From assembly GCA_024036415.1 (NCBI GenBank), contig JAMWET010002920.1:887001-951000 (forward strand): a DNA stretch of 64,000 nt. The letters run 5' to 3'. The DNA comes from Prochilodus magdalenae. Lineage: Eukaryota; Chordata; Actinopteri; Characiformes; Prochilodontidae. Below the pieces are notes generated by a model that saw only the letters and a program-made list of their open reading frames with translations, searched no databases and had not been told where the DNA came from. Positions 12,323 to 22,690 of the stretch are shown here, piece after piece (within the stretch, counting starts at the first letter, position 1; each line of letters starts with the position of its first letter). A program made the position numbers and the translations under genes.

Positions 12323-12563
12323 GGAAAGAAGACACAAAGAATTACAGCTGCTGAACAAAACACTACGCTGACAAAGGATATTTTTTCTACTGCTAAAGGT
12401 ATCAGGTAAAATCTTTACGCTTTTAGCGACTTCCTGACCTGGACAGAAACAGCAGAGGTCCAGCTGTATGTGCTCTGACTATGCTAGAGTTTTCTTGAGT
12501 CTGTATTTCAAGAACGCTCATTGTGCTCCCATGCTGTCTGTATCAAAGATGTCACTTTCTTAC

Positions 12564-12678
12564 CTGTGTTGTAGGCAGTTGGCATAGAGAATGGGGTCAG
12601 GAGGCTGGGCGTTGCCACGGAAACCACTGGAGTGGTGAGAGGCTGGGTCACCTGGGAGGCACCTAACCGCTGAGCATT
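12564..12678 (-). CDS. mef2d: mef2d exon C8: NAQRLG...MPTAYNT segment
   Basis: The acceptor TTCTCCAG ends at 12679 and the donor GTAAGA begins at 12563. The 115 bases encode NAQRLGASQVTQPLTTPVV, SVATPSLLTPF and SMPTAYNT, plus the first base of a split Glu (residues 287-325). NAQRLG, TTPVVSVATPSLL and MPTAYNT are strongly conserved in MEF2D, and in related form in MEF2A and MEF2C. It belongs to the transactivation region. Its phase-0 start allows joining either to the beta microexon or directly to C6 without changing frame. It is slightly shorter than the human segment between SLL and MPTAYN. Confidence 0.95.
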
Positions 12679-14364
12679 CTGGAGAAGGAAGAAAGAGACA
12701 GACATGGAGAGCATAACTTCAGTGCATAGGACAAAGAGCTTCAGCGCACAGACATACAGTCTATATGTTTACAGCCACATCAACCAAATGGTGCTCACAG
12801 GTTTTCAACTGATAAATGCTCACAAGTCAGATGACTCACGAGCTCCTGACAGTGAGAATCATGCATTGTGTCAAAGGCATGCTGAAAATGCTCAACTCTC
12901 CCGAGGGTGTCAAACAAGCAGTGTTTATTAAACAAACAAAACAAAACAAAAAAACACAAACAGAAAAAACCTTCTGATGTGCCTCATTTTCCCCAGGTGT
13001 CACCAGTTCTACATCAACCATCAAAGTGATCCTTAGTCAAAGCAGGGTGGAAAAAGCATCTCTGTATTTTTCCTCTGTACCACATTCGTGAAGGATAAAC
13101 TAAAAAGCCACTGTGCATCATGCAGACCGAAATGAATGCCCTGCACCATGATGGGTCACCTCGACAGTGGAAGCGAGGCTGTGCACGCCACATTTTCACT
13201 TCTGTGGTTAACCAAGACAGACCAAAACGCAGACCAAATTCTGTCATACTCTGCTATATTTGCTAACTTTTAGAAAAATATTCATCATTATCATCTTCAG
13301 ACTTCTTTTTTTACAAAACCAAAAATCTCATAGTACCATGTAAAAGACAGAGACCACTAAAACTGTCACCAGCACATAAATACTACTTACGTTTTAGATA
13401 CAGCAGAAAATAAGCATTCAGCATCACTGAATCTGATAGGTATTTGTTTGGTATTGCGTGATCATGAGAAACAGAAAATATAAACTAACTTCTAGGGTTG
13501 AACTTTTGGGGAGTGGAAAATGATCCTTGTAGATTACTTTGAAAAAGTGAAAGTGAGGCTCCTGGAAGGAATGGAAACTATGATAAAGGCAAAGACTGGA
13601 TGCTCTAAATATAAAATTATATTTGTTTATTGGCTTCTGTGTAATTTTCTGTTACATATGTTTTCTGCTTTTCCTCTGATACTAACCCTGTACTTAATGC
13701 ATGTTTTGCCTGGAAAGTAATTAAATTAAGGGTGTTCCCTGACCAATCGTACTTTGAGTTAATTCTGCACCCCAGTGCACACACTCTCACATTAGAAAAA
13801 GTATATAAGAGAGAAGTAAATGTTTATGCCTAGCTGCTTTCTGTCTTTGTTCCAGTGTGTCTGACTTGTGTATATGCATGTGTGGGTTTGCTCAACACTT
13901 ATCTACAAGTTTTCCACATGTTATGTCACCAGCATTAATGGCATATAATATATGATTATGGTATTGAGGCACCACTTCCACATTAACACCCATGCTGATT
14001 ACACAGTATATGGATTACCCACACCATTACTCCGTTACGACTGTACTTGGATACATCGACGTTTGTATTTCAGTGCAACTCATTAAACATTACATATTTA
14101 CAAACAACAAAAACCAATCATTAGCTATTCTGTGCAAAACAACCATTCATGTACTACATGAATATGTAAGGAGCACTGATTATATCTTTTCACTACAAGC
14201 AGCTTGATCATCTATAAAGTCGCTACCGTTTGTGTCAGGAAAGACCGGCATTGCAATGTGTATAGATGACAAAACAGGCATTCACAGCAGAACAGATATC
14301 AACTACTGGCCAAACCTTCACAGCACAACAGTCTAGAAAAGGGAGTTGTATTCACCTCACTCAC
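12679..14364 (-). other. mef2d: mef2d intron beta-C8
   Basis: No gene, RNA or clear repeat was recognised. The sequence is AT-rich with a few short TA-rich runs near 13930-14100. Confidence 0.75.
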
Positions 14365-14385
14365 CAACTCCAGCTCCTCATCTGT
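14365..14385 (-). CDS. mef2d: mef2d beta microexon (21 nt)
   Basis: The acceptor CCCCTGCAG ends at 14386 and the donor GTGAGT begins at 14364. The 21 bases encode TDEELEL in phase 0. MEF2 genes carry a very short acidic beta exon at exactly this place, between the RVITSQ...GLM segment and NAQRLG. Mammalian MEF2D has an acidic heptapeptide there, and MEF2A and MEF2C have comparable peptides. Beta inclusion is typical of muscle and brain and strengthens transactivation. A TGC directly before the acceptor dinucleotide fits the motif used by the neural microexon regulator SRRM4. A truncated hAT element ends about 127 bp upstream of the exon in the transcript. Confidence 0.92.
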
Positions 14386-15833
14386 CTGCAGGGGACGAGG
14401 GGGAGGAACGGACAGAAAACAGGAATTACAACTCTCCTCATACCGACTCGAACCCTTCACAAACACCAAGCGCCAAAGCACCCCAAGAAACAAGGATGTA
14501 TAAAACGACTTCAATATCGACTAATTTGGTTTTATTTAGCAGCTCATTATTTATGAGAGATGAAAGATGAAGAGTCGTCCTACTGAAGAAGCTGTTAGAA
14601 GTGAAACTAAAAAGACTATAAGCTATAAGTGCTAATGTTTAGCATAAATACGCGCTGCTGCCCGGCGCTGCATTCTGTAATTAAATCAGGCTTCACTTCA
14701 GATCGTTCATCATACGCCATGTCTCTTTTAGTTCAGAAATATGCTCCTGTGACTCTGCTGACTTTCTAAATGAGGAGGACATCAGATCTGATACGTATGC
14801 AGACTGATTTACTGATTACTAGATAATGTATATGGAGAAGAAACATGAACGAATAGTCGAATCATCAGCCAGGACGGGCAAATCCGATTCGACTGGCAAA
14901 ATTCTGAGTCGGGTACAGCCCTAATACGATTTGAAAATCAATATTCATGTTTTTCTTGATACAGCGGTTATAACAGTTTTATTGTTCTTTTAAAACAGCC
15001 TGTGTTGCGGTGTGTACTGACAGAGACTATTACCAATAAAAAGAAAGAGAAACCTCCTGCAAACTACATCCCAAAACATTTACACTTTGTGTGTACTTAA
15101 ATGCATTTGTCTTGTAAGTAGATGACTTGCTTGAGTTAATAATGATTTCAAGATGGCAGCTTTCACAATTGGAGAGGTCGGACAAAACAAACAAATAAAC
15201 AAAAAAAAAGTTGCTATTTCTTTTTATCACATTGTAAAAATTGTTTTATTGTTAAGCCCCTTAAAACGCTTTTAACCTACAGCATTTTATCCTATTCCTT
15301 GTTATTCCTTGTTCATAGTACCACTGGGTGGTATGGGCAGATATGTATAAATAGGTTGTTTTCTGTGATTGAAATTTTTTTTTTTTTACCAAAATTTGGT
15401 CTCTTAAAAACCAAGTTAGATTGTGTTAACCCCTGTTGGTAAATAAAGACTATAAACTTAGCTGTGATGGTGCTCTAAAAACCCACAACCATAATTTAAA
15501 GAAAGATCCTAAAAAGATATCGTATTGTATATCATGTAAAAGAGATACTATTTAAACAATAGTAGAGGTCCAGAGGAATACTTCACTTTCTGAAGCGTGT
15601 AAGGAAATCCATGAACGGGACTATAAATCTAAGTATGTGTAACTTCACCGTAGCTGCAACACTAATAATTTGAAATCTACAAAATTATACACCAGTGAAG
15701 ACCAAAATACTAAATCTGCTCAACCTTTTTATGATCACTTAATAATTTTCATATTTGATATTTTGATGCCCCTGTTGGGTTGTTTGTGTAATTTGGCTCA
15801 GTCTAGTTGTGTGTGTGTTGCAGTAGTTCTCAC
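14386..15833 (-). other. mef2d: mef2d intron C6-beta
   Basis: It contains a truncated hAT-element copy at about 14512-14923. The rest is AT-rich and unassigned. Confidence 0.8.
14512..14923 (-). mobile_element. truncated hAT-type element, copy 1
   Basis: Its right end reads GAGTCGGGTACAGCCCTA, the inverted form of the left end of the full copy at 48260-49336. Similarity to that copy, in inverted orientation and clearly diverged, runs continuously back to about 14512 (through CTAATTTGGTTTTATTTAGC and GAGAGATGAAAGA) and then stops. The other terminus and about 650 bp of interior are therefore missing. No transposase frame remains. Confidence 0.85.
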
Positions 15834-16012
15834 CAGCTGCATGAGGCCTTTGCTGCTTTGTGAGGTGATGACCCGGAGGTCCGGCTTACGACTGTTCACC
15901 ATCTGAGGGCTGGGTGGAGGGGGAGACTTGGCCGGAACTACTTTCCCCATGCTGTTGCCGTTGGAGACAGAGAGGAGGCCTGGGGAGGCCCTGGCACTGA
16001 TGTAGCCATTAG
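15834..16012 (-). CDS. mef2d: mef2d exon C6: NGYISARASPGLL...RVITSQ segment
   Basis: The acceptor TTTGCAG ends at 16013 and the donor GTGAGA begins at 15833. The first two bases complete A220, and 59 codons follow (residues 221-279). The protein reads NGYISARASPGLLSVSNGNS, then VVPAKSPPPPSPQ, then KPDLRVITSQSSKGLMQL. Each block matches the mammalian MEF2D order (NGYVSARASPGLL, PAKSPPPP, KPDLRVITSQ). It lies in the central regulatory and activation region, with several Ser-Pro sites of the kind used by MAP kinases. It ends in phase 0, which permits inclusion or skipping of the beta microexon. Confidence 0.95.
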
Positions 16013-17765
16013 CTGCAAAGCGAGGGAGAGGAAAGTGTCAATACAGGCTTGTAGGTACAACGTACGCACATGCTGGAAAACCTTTAAATGATTTGCTTAA
16101 ATAGACGCGAATACACGCATGTGGACCCACACACACGCACCCCATGAACATTTGTAGCATTCTGGGTCTTACCAGGAAAAACAAAGTAGCTAAATATTTG
16201 CACAGCAGGAAAACATTTGGACTAAGCCTAATACAGTTCATCCCACCATGTCATTTGCATTTTGTAACAACACTTGCTCAGTGTTGCAAATGTAATCCCC
16301 TGTTTCCAGGCTTATAAACCTATTATGACATAATTGGGGGATTAATGGCAACTGGTTTTAATCTGTGTCCGTGTGGCGCATGGCTGTGAAAGAAAACCAA
16401 AGGCTACAATGAAAAGCAACAAGCCGAACTAGCAGAGACACTAAACATCTCCCTTTCACTATGAGACCAGAGTGGATACAAAACACTTCTGTTGATCTAT
16501 TAATTGGAGTTTTGTATGATTATGCTTATATTAGTTGGGATCAGCAAGCTTTCTTAAGAGGTTTTCATTTGAGCTAAACTAGAGGGCAGTGTTTCCAGTG
16601 GCCAGGGGAAAAAAGGACAAAAAAAACCCAAAAAAACAAAAAAAAACACACACACATGGGGGCTTTCCCGTGGCTCTCACAGCACTGCAAGTAAACAGTG
16701 CTTTTTAATATCTCTCTATGATTTTAGGACATCTAGAAACATCAACGACTTTAGCAACACTCAGAGCTCTTAGGCTTTTCAGAACACTCGATGTAGACTC
16801 TACTTTAGGTATATGAAATAATAACAGTTTCAATCTAATCTATTTTTACTTTATTATGATTAATATGTGTTAGGTAACAAGATGAGAAAGACAAACAGCA
16901 GTGGGACTAGAGCAAAAACACTTAAAACTATAATAAAATAATAATAGTAATGTTCTGACAAATGCTAATACTGGCTAATCGCACTTAGAGCAAATTAATG
17001 GACTGCCCGGGGATCAAAACAAGAGGAGTTTTTACTGTGTGGCCTGTCCCATCAGAGAGCCCTACGAGTCTCAAGGCAACAGGAACAAAAGTGCCTGAGC
17101 TCATGACATTATGAATGCCATGTGTTGAGTGGCTGTGTCACACTTCGAATGGAAACATACTGCACATGGAGCCACATCACTGTGGTGGGAAGGGAGGTCA
17201 CTGAGCTGCCCTTAGCACCAGGAAACCCAGGGCTCAATGTTTCCCCAGACTTGTGGGAAAGAGGGGTCACGTGCACGCAAGCATACCTGTTTATGAGTGT
17301 ATGGCTCAGATATATGTACAGTATGTCTCTGTAATTTTACACGAATGATTAGGAGTATACCATGGTGTGTGCTGATTTTGTTTGAGTATGTATTTGTGAG
17401 CCCCTCTCTCATGTCCCTCACAGTTTTCCTGCCCCCACAGCCCCCCAGTTCAGTGTCCGATTACTCCAGGCCGGGAGCGGGAATGGCAGGAATGCAGAGT
17501 GACGTCAATCCTGACATTCCCTGAGCTCCTCCTCAACAGCAACAGCTGAGAATGGAAGCAGAGAAGGACCGAGGGGCAGAGAACAAGAAAGAAACTCAGA
17601 AAGAAAGAAAGACAGAAAGAAAGAAAGAAGGACTGACAAGGGGGAAAGAGAGAAAAAAGGACAGAGAAAGAAGAAGAGAGAGAGAGAGAGAGAAAGACAG
17701 AGCGAGAGAGAGAGATCGAGAGAGAGAGTTTGAGAGAGAGAGCGAGCGAGAGCGATAGAGAAAGC

Positions 17766-17799
<34 letters not shown>

Positions 17800-18558
17800 A
17801 AGAGAAAGAGAGAGCACGAGAGAGAGAGCACGAGAGCGAGAGCGAGAGAGAGGAAAAAAAGAGAGAGAAAGAGACAGAGAGAGACTAGGGAGTACTGAAA
17901 AAGGAAGCAAATCTTGTGATGTACTTGCTGTTCTACTTGGGGTCTTGGTATTACTGCAAGTACCACGCAATGGGCACAATCCCTGTGCTGTTGCAACAGT
18001 CGCTACACAACAAACTGACCAGTGACCTGTGATCTCTAAAACGTCCACTGGCCATATTTGCTCTTTGATGGGAAGAGCCGAGAGGCTTGAATATACAGCT
18101 GTTAGAGTGTGTCAAGGCTGCCTGTGAGGAGAAGCTTTTGGCCATGTCTGCACTGCCCCCTGGGTTGGGCCTACAGAGCGGCACAGACAAGTGAGATATG
18201 GGGAACAGCTGAGAGCAAACCAGACTGCAGAGCAGGGGAGTGCATGTGTGTGTGTGTGTGGCTTGAAAAGCAGGAGGGTGTAGTCCACACCATTCATGTC
18301 ATTCAGATGCATCAAATGTCATTTTGTTCACCCTGCACCTTCCCATGATTCCCTGGGCCAGGCTGTTTACAAGCTTGGAGAGCACTGTGTGACCCTCAGC
18401 TGTTGATGACTAACAGGTGTGTGTGCGCATGTGTGTGTATCTCTGAGATTGAGGTGCCCATCCACAGCCTTCTCTGAGAAGTTACACAGCTCTATACTGT
18501 GCACACATACAGCTGCCCCTTTTGCCTTTCAACACCTACACTTATCAAGGTCACTCAC
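16013..18558 (-). other. mef2d: mef2d intron C5-C6
   Basis: The main content is a purine-rich simple-repeat tract at about 17570-17885 on the plus strand. No gene or RNA was recognised. The open frames over the tract are artefacts of its low complexity. Confidence 0.8.
17570..17885. repeat. purine-rich simple-repeat tract (GAAA/GA/CGAG)
   Basis: About 315 bases on the plus strand are almost purely purine, grading from GAAA units to GA and CGAG units. In the transcript this is a long CU/UUUC tract in the C5-C6 intron. Confidence 0.9.
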
Positions 18559-18615
18559 CCACGGGACTCGGACATGCCCCATTTGAATTGTTCAGGTCGC
18601 CTCCTAGAAGAGCAC
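18559..18615 (-). CDS. mef2d: mef2d exon C5: short GALLGGDLNNSNGACPSPV exon
   Basis: The acceptor TCTCTTAG ends at 18616 and the donor GTGAGT begins at 18558. The 57 bases run from phase 1 to phase 1. They complete G201, encode ALLGGDLNNSNGACPSPV (residues 202-219), and supply the first base of A220. Mammalian MEF2D has AMLGGDLNSANGACPSPVG in the same place. The upstream intron (18616-18949) is only 334 bp. The conserved core LGGDLN..NGACPSPV leaves little doubt about identity. Confidence 0.94.
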
Positions 18616-18949
18616 CTAAGAGAAAGACAGAGAAATATAAGGCATGGGTAAGGCCTAGATTTTGTTGATCAGCCAAGACATGTTTGGTGCCTACACGCTG
18701 CTTCTTTAGTTTAGTACAGGAGCTGGAATATTATGTCAAATTAGGCCTATTCAGCCTGCAGCAGTTTAGTTCCCCATTTATACTGAAGTTCAGCCAAGAT
18801 TTCTTCAGTGAAGCAGAACAAAGGCCATTCAAATACTAGTTTTAAAGGCACAGTAACAAAAAGCTTCAGCGTCCTTGTGTTTTAATACTTAGCCTTCATA
18901 TTTTATCAGGAAGCCCATCCACTCTTCACTCCCTCTCCTTCTCTCTTAC
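18616..18949 (-). other. mef2d: mef2d intron C4-C5 (334 bp)
   Basis: A short AT-rich intron with nothing recognisable in it. Confidence 0.85.
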
Positions 18950-19157
18950 CTGCACTGGCCGGTCTCTGCGGCAGGCCAGGAGACACTGTGTTCCTCTGCA
19001 GCTGTGGTTGCTGTGGTGACAGCAGCCGCGGATCTGTGAGCGTGGAGGTGACGAAGGAGGTGGTGACGAGGCTGCTGGGATTGCTGAACGGGAGGGGGCT
19101 CTGATTAGACACCGGCACTGTGACTGGCATGGAGAAAGTTGGTGGTGGCACTGCAGA
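18950..19157 (-). CDS. mef2d: mef2d exon C4: MPVTVPVSNQ...LPQRPASAG segment
   Basis: The acceptor GCTCTCTCAG ends at 19158; a second CTGCAG six bases into the exon is not used, because only the first keeps phase 0 with the alpha exons and yields SAVPPPTF, matching human STVPAPNF. The donor GTAAGA begins at 18949. The 69 codons (residues 132-200) contain FSMPVTVPVSNQS, SSLVTTSFVTSTLTDPRLLS and PQQPQLQRNTVSPGLPQRP. The conserved LLSP and RN(S/T)VSP motifs hold known phosphorylation sites in mammals. The residue matching human Ser190, a reported PKA target, is Thr here. The last base is the first of split G201. Confidence 0.95.
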
Positions 19158-22100
19158 CTGAGAGAGCAGAGGTAGAGAGGAGAATCAATGATGTCACAGT
19201 CTCTCTCTCACACACACAGACATCTACATATGTACACAGTGACAACAAAGATACACAATATGCACTACAACACACATTTTAATAGCATGCCAGTGACTTG
19301 TGCAAACTCCCAGAAGCAGAGCATGTGCGGCTACAAAAGTGCAAGTTAATCTCAATTTACCTCACAAACAAAGGGGCTAGTCATCAGTGTTGCTGCTCTC
19401 ATATAAGCTATAATTAGATATTTTATCAGTGTTTAGTCTGGTTTACAACTGACATGTTAAAATCAAAATATATAATAACAAATAAATAAATATAAATATT
19501 CTTTTAAGCTCAAAATACAACATCAAACATTACACTGTTCCTCTAGATCCTCACAGGCTGTAGCATAGAGTATTTATTAATTGTTTTCTGGCTTAAACAA
19601 GTTGGTCTGATTGTCGCTCTAGCACTCTGTGATGGGTTACTGGCCACTTTTATTACTTCTTGCACTCAAACTGTCCAGCAGCTCTGATGAAGACCCATTT
19701 TCCCATGATCCTTTGCAAAAAACAGGGCCGCTAAAATTAGAATGTGGGCCGCAATGGGCCTCTTGCGTCCTGAGAGGGACCCAGTTTAACAGAGTTTGTC
19801 TGAATGTTCTGTTCCTCTGTCCTCTTCCTGCTTTGCTGTCCTGTCTTAATCTGACAGCTTTGTTTTAATCATGTAAATAAGTACTTGATCACCTCAAAGT
19901 ACAAACAGAAGGAAAATGAACATCTTTTTTTGATGCTTCTCAATTCCTAAAAAAGTGTACTTTTCAAAACAGCTGAACAAAACCGTAACAACATGAATTT
20001 TATGGTCAAGTTTACGCAGAGTTCATACATCTTACAGTCAAAGCTTGGACATGCTATTTCCAAAGATCCCATTTTCAGGAGCTGACAAAACCTGACTGCG
20101 CTAGCTGATTGTGGCATGCTGGTGGCCTGGGGAGGGGGGCAGACAGTAGCCGTGTATTACAGCACTGCACACGAGTCAGGCGTGGAGAGTTTGGGAGGGA
20201 TTAGTGGGGGAGGGGTAAAGCGGGATGAAAACGGGAAGCATACAACACTGGACAGCACCTTGGACTCAACAAGAGACTAATAATGACAACCACACAGAAG
20301 AAGATATAATTTGATGCAACAACAATTTTGGAACTCTCATCCAACATGGGAGTCACAAAACATTTCGGATCTGCACAGCTGCTTAAGCATTCTAAAACTC
20401 TGAGTGAGATGATGGCAGAATCTTCTTGTATGGCTTAATGAGCACAGATCTACTATAAGAAGCGAGGCAGAGCCTCTGAGCTGCAAGAGCATTGCAAACA
20501 ATGAGACAGTAGTTCCTCATCTCACATTCCCATCAGTCATATTTCCAAAAAAAACTTGACATGACTGTAAATGACACTGAAAATCCTATCACTCATTTGT
20601 AGTAGCTAGACCTTGTCCTTGTATTTGAAGCAAAACTACACACCCTTGAATATTCCACATTCTCATAAATTTGCATGTTATTGACCATAACATTAATTTA
20701 TAAACAATAAGCCGTTTCAATTAGCTAATTACCTGGAGTGTCTGCTGTGTACCCTAGCTCTTCTTTAATGGATTGTTGCAACATTTCAGTACAATAGGAG
20801 GTGGGCTCTTGGTAGAGCGGTTCTAAAGTTTTGAAAGTTTAACAAATGAAAAAAAGCTCTCTATTGAAAGTGCTGAACCTTTAAAATTATACAGAGACCT
20901 AGAATGATAAAAAAATTGGGAACAAGGCACCTCAAAGATAGCTCGTAGTTTACATGAGAAGTCATTGGATATGGGTTCAGCAGCTCAAAACTAGAATGTG
21001 GTGTATGACGCATGCATGTTATCATGTAGGCCTCAAACTCCAGGGAGATAAAGCATCAACTGAATGCAAACATGGTTTCAGTGGTGCCTTTTAAGTCCAC
21101 TGTAGCTTTATCAGCCAACAGAATACACTGAACAGTTTCTAAGTAAATCCATGTAACAAAGCTGATTATTTGTTAAATAGATTCAACTGCTTTTCCAAGA
21201 TGGTGCCCATAAGAAAATGGAACGCAGCTGGAACCTGACCACTCTGTGCAAGGAAAATGGGAGTTTCAGATAGACAGGAAATTATTAGCTATTCATCCCA
21301 GGCCTGTGAATGAAACGCCTTCAAACAGCTGAGCAGACTTATGACTTATGAATTACTGTATTGGAAAGTACAGTTTCATTTGAAAGGACTTCAGATTCTG
21401 AATTTGTATCGAATATTCTACCAAATTAAAATGAAAAGTTCTTTATCCTAAAAAAAAAAAGTATCCAAAATAGCATCCAGCTATAAGATTATTGTTTTAT
21501 GCTAGCATGTGTTCCCCAATAAAGCCAAAGTCACAATCACAAAACACAGGTCGCCAAAAGGCTAAAAGTAAAAGTAGTATCAACAAGAAACTGCTGTGCA
21601 TTTCTGCTGCTTTCAAACAAAAAAGTATTTCACTACATAAGTAGTTACTAAGTAACTGTATTACTAGTATTACACATCACTAAACCACTGTCCCTAACAT
21701 GTAAGTTCCTAGAAAGAGCTAACAAACGGGAGTAAGGTTTGGGTGTTGTTACTTTAGGTTGCCATGTGCAGATTAGAATGCTGAAAGAGAGAAGGAGCAG
21801 AGACTAGACTGGTGCTGTATGCTTTCCTTTGCCATCTCCTATGAATGGTGTGCTGGGTAGCCTGGTCGTCATTCTACACCACAGATGAAACATATTAATC
21901 CTTTAATCCTTGCATGCACACTATAATGGAAGACTGGGGTACATGTCTCTAGAAAGCGTCTCCTGCTCAGTGGATTCTTCCTCAACTGGTCAGACACTGA
22001 GGCTCGTCAGACAGAGCCAAAATGTAACTCATTGATTCATCACCATTAAAAAAAGGGAAGTCCCATGTGTCAGACGCGTATTCCTGGCAAACACACACGC

Positions 22101-22419
22101 ATCAGTCACTATGGACAAATTTCATTAAATACAGAGCCAACAAAGGAACAAGGCCACAAATCATATACAGCTACGGTAGCTTTCAGGGGAGTGAAATGGA
22201 GGAGACAAACGATCCAAATATTGCACTTTGCTTTTAGACGACCCTCCCTGTGCCCGAGCACACACATTCAGAGGGGATTGTGGGGAATTGGATGAGGGAG
22301 TGGGTGGGGTGGGGTGAAACATGGTTGGCAGGTGCTCTGTGAGTTGGTTGCCAGGCTGACAGCAGGCTCTGTGAGTTGGTTGTTGGGCCGAGAAGGGCCT
22401 CCTTCACACTGGTACTCAC
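19158..22419 (-). other. mef2d: mef2d intron alpha2-C4
   Basis: No gene or RNA was recognised. Sense-strand TGCATG words, the RBFOX binding motif, occur at 21911-21918 (inside the palindrome TGCATGCA) and at 21011-21016. They lie about 0.5 and 1.4 kb downstream of the alpha2 donor. Confidence 0.75.
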
Positions 22420-22557
22420 TGACAGTCTATAGCTCTGCATCATTTTATCAAACTCCTCGTCTATCTTTTTGTACTTCTCCTCAGTACGAGGTGTGAGTGA
22501 GAAGGGCTCCTCGGGGTCCGGGCTTTCCGAATCCCGGTGCTCTTTCTTGTTCAGAGC
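22420..22557 (-). CDS. mef2d: mef2d alternative exon alpha2 (muscle type)
   Basis: The acceptor GGAACTAAG ends at 22558 and the donor GTGAGT begins at 22419. The 138 bases, in phase 0, encode 46 residues starting ALNKKEHRDSESPDPEE and including LTPRTEEKYKKIDEEFDKMM and QSYRLS. This is the second of the two mutually exclusive MEF2 alpha exons, recognised by ALNKK...TEEKYKKI(D/N)EEFD. It follows the MEF2 domain and would occupy residues 87-132. In mammals alpha2-containing MEF2D is muscle-enriched, supports late differentiation and escapes PKA-dependent co-repressor recruitment. The acceptor is preceded by about 100 nt of CU-rich, AG-free sequence whose only good branch point lies next to the alpha1 donor (see findings). 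Confidence 0.95.
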
Positions 22558-22600
22558 CTTAGTTCCGAAAGAGGAAGAGGAGAGAGGGAGAGAGGAAGAT

Positions 22601-22631
<31 letters not shown>

Positions 22632-22690
22632 AAGAGAGAGAAAGAGAGAGGGAAGGACATTAGAACGGCAGAGAAAACAAAAATACTCAC
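22558..22690 (-). promoter_or_regulatory. 133-nt intron between mutually exclusive exons, with distant branch point and CU tract
   Basis: In transcript orientation it begins GTGAGT, has TTCTAATG with the branch-point A at 22660 (intron nucleotide 31), and then about 100 nt of almost pure CU repeat without any AG until the acceptor TAAG. No other yUnAy match lies within the CU tract. Such a long uninterrupted CU tract is a typical PTB-binding arrangement, and the branch point is too close to the 5' splice site for both to be used together. Confidence 0.75.
22562..22652. repeat. AG-rich microsatellite within the alpha1-alpha2 intron
   Basis: GGAAGAGGAGAGAGGG-type purine repeats on the plus strand include about 14 AG units at roughly 22601-22624. 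It forms the alpha2 polypyrimidine tract in the transcript. Confidence 0.9.

Larger units (their letters stand above)
11863..12563 (-). other. mef2d: mef2d intron C8-C9, dominated by CU repeats
   Basis: It holds an (AG)20 run at 11867-11906 and a compound AG/CGAG tract at about 12130-12300. A G-rich run on the plus strand (about 12299-12322) follows. In the transcript these are long CU tracts followed by C-runs. Confidence 0.8.

Noticed and set aside
12084..12363. Open frames rich in Leu-Ser repeats on the minus strand
   Set aside because: They are translations of AG/CT microsatellites in an intron. Length comes from the absence of stops in the repeat, not from coding.
17505..18048. Long Leu/Ser-rich minus-strand open frames
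   Set aside because: They cover the purine tract at 17570-17885 in the C5-C6 intron. There is no similarity to any family and no splice context.
19151..19157. Acceptor at CTGCAG six bases inside exon C4
   Set aside because: Its use breaks phase with both alpha exons and removes the conserved S-x-V-P start.
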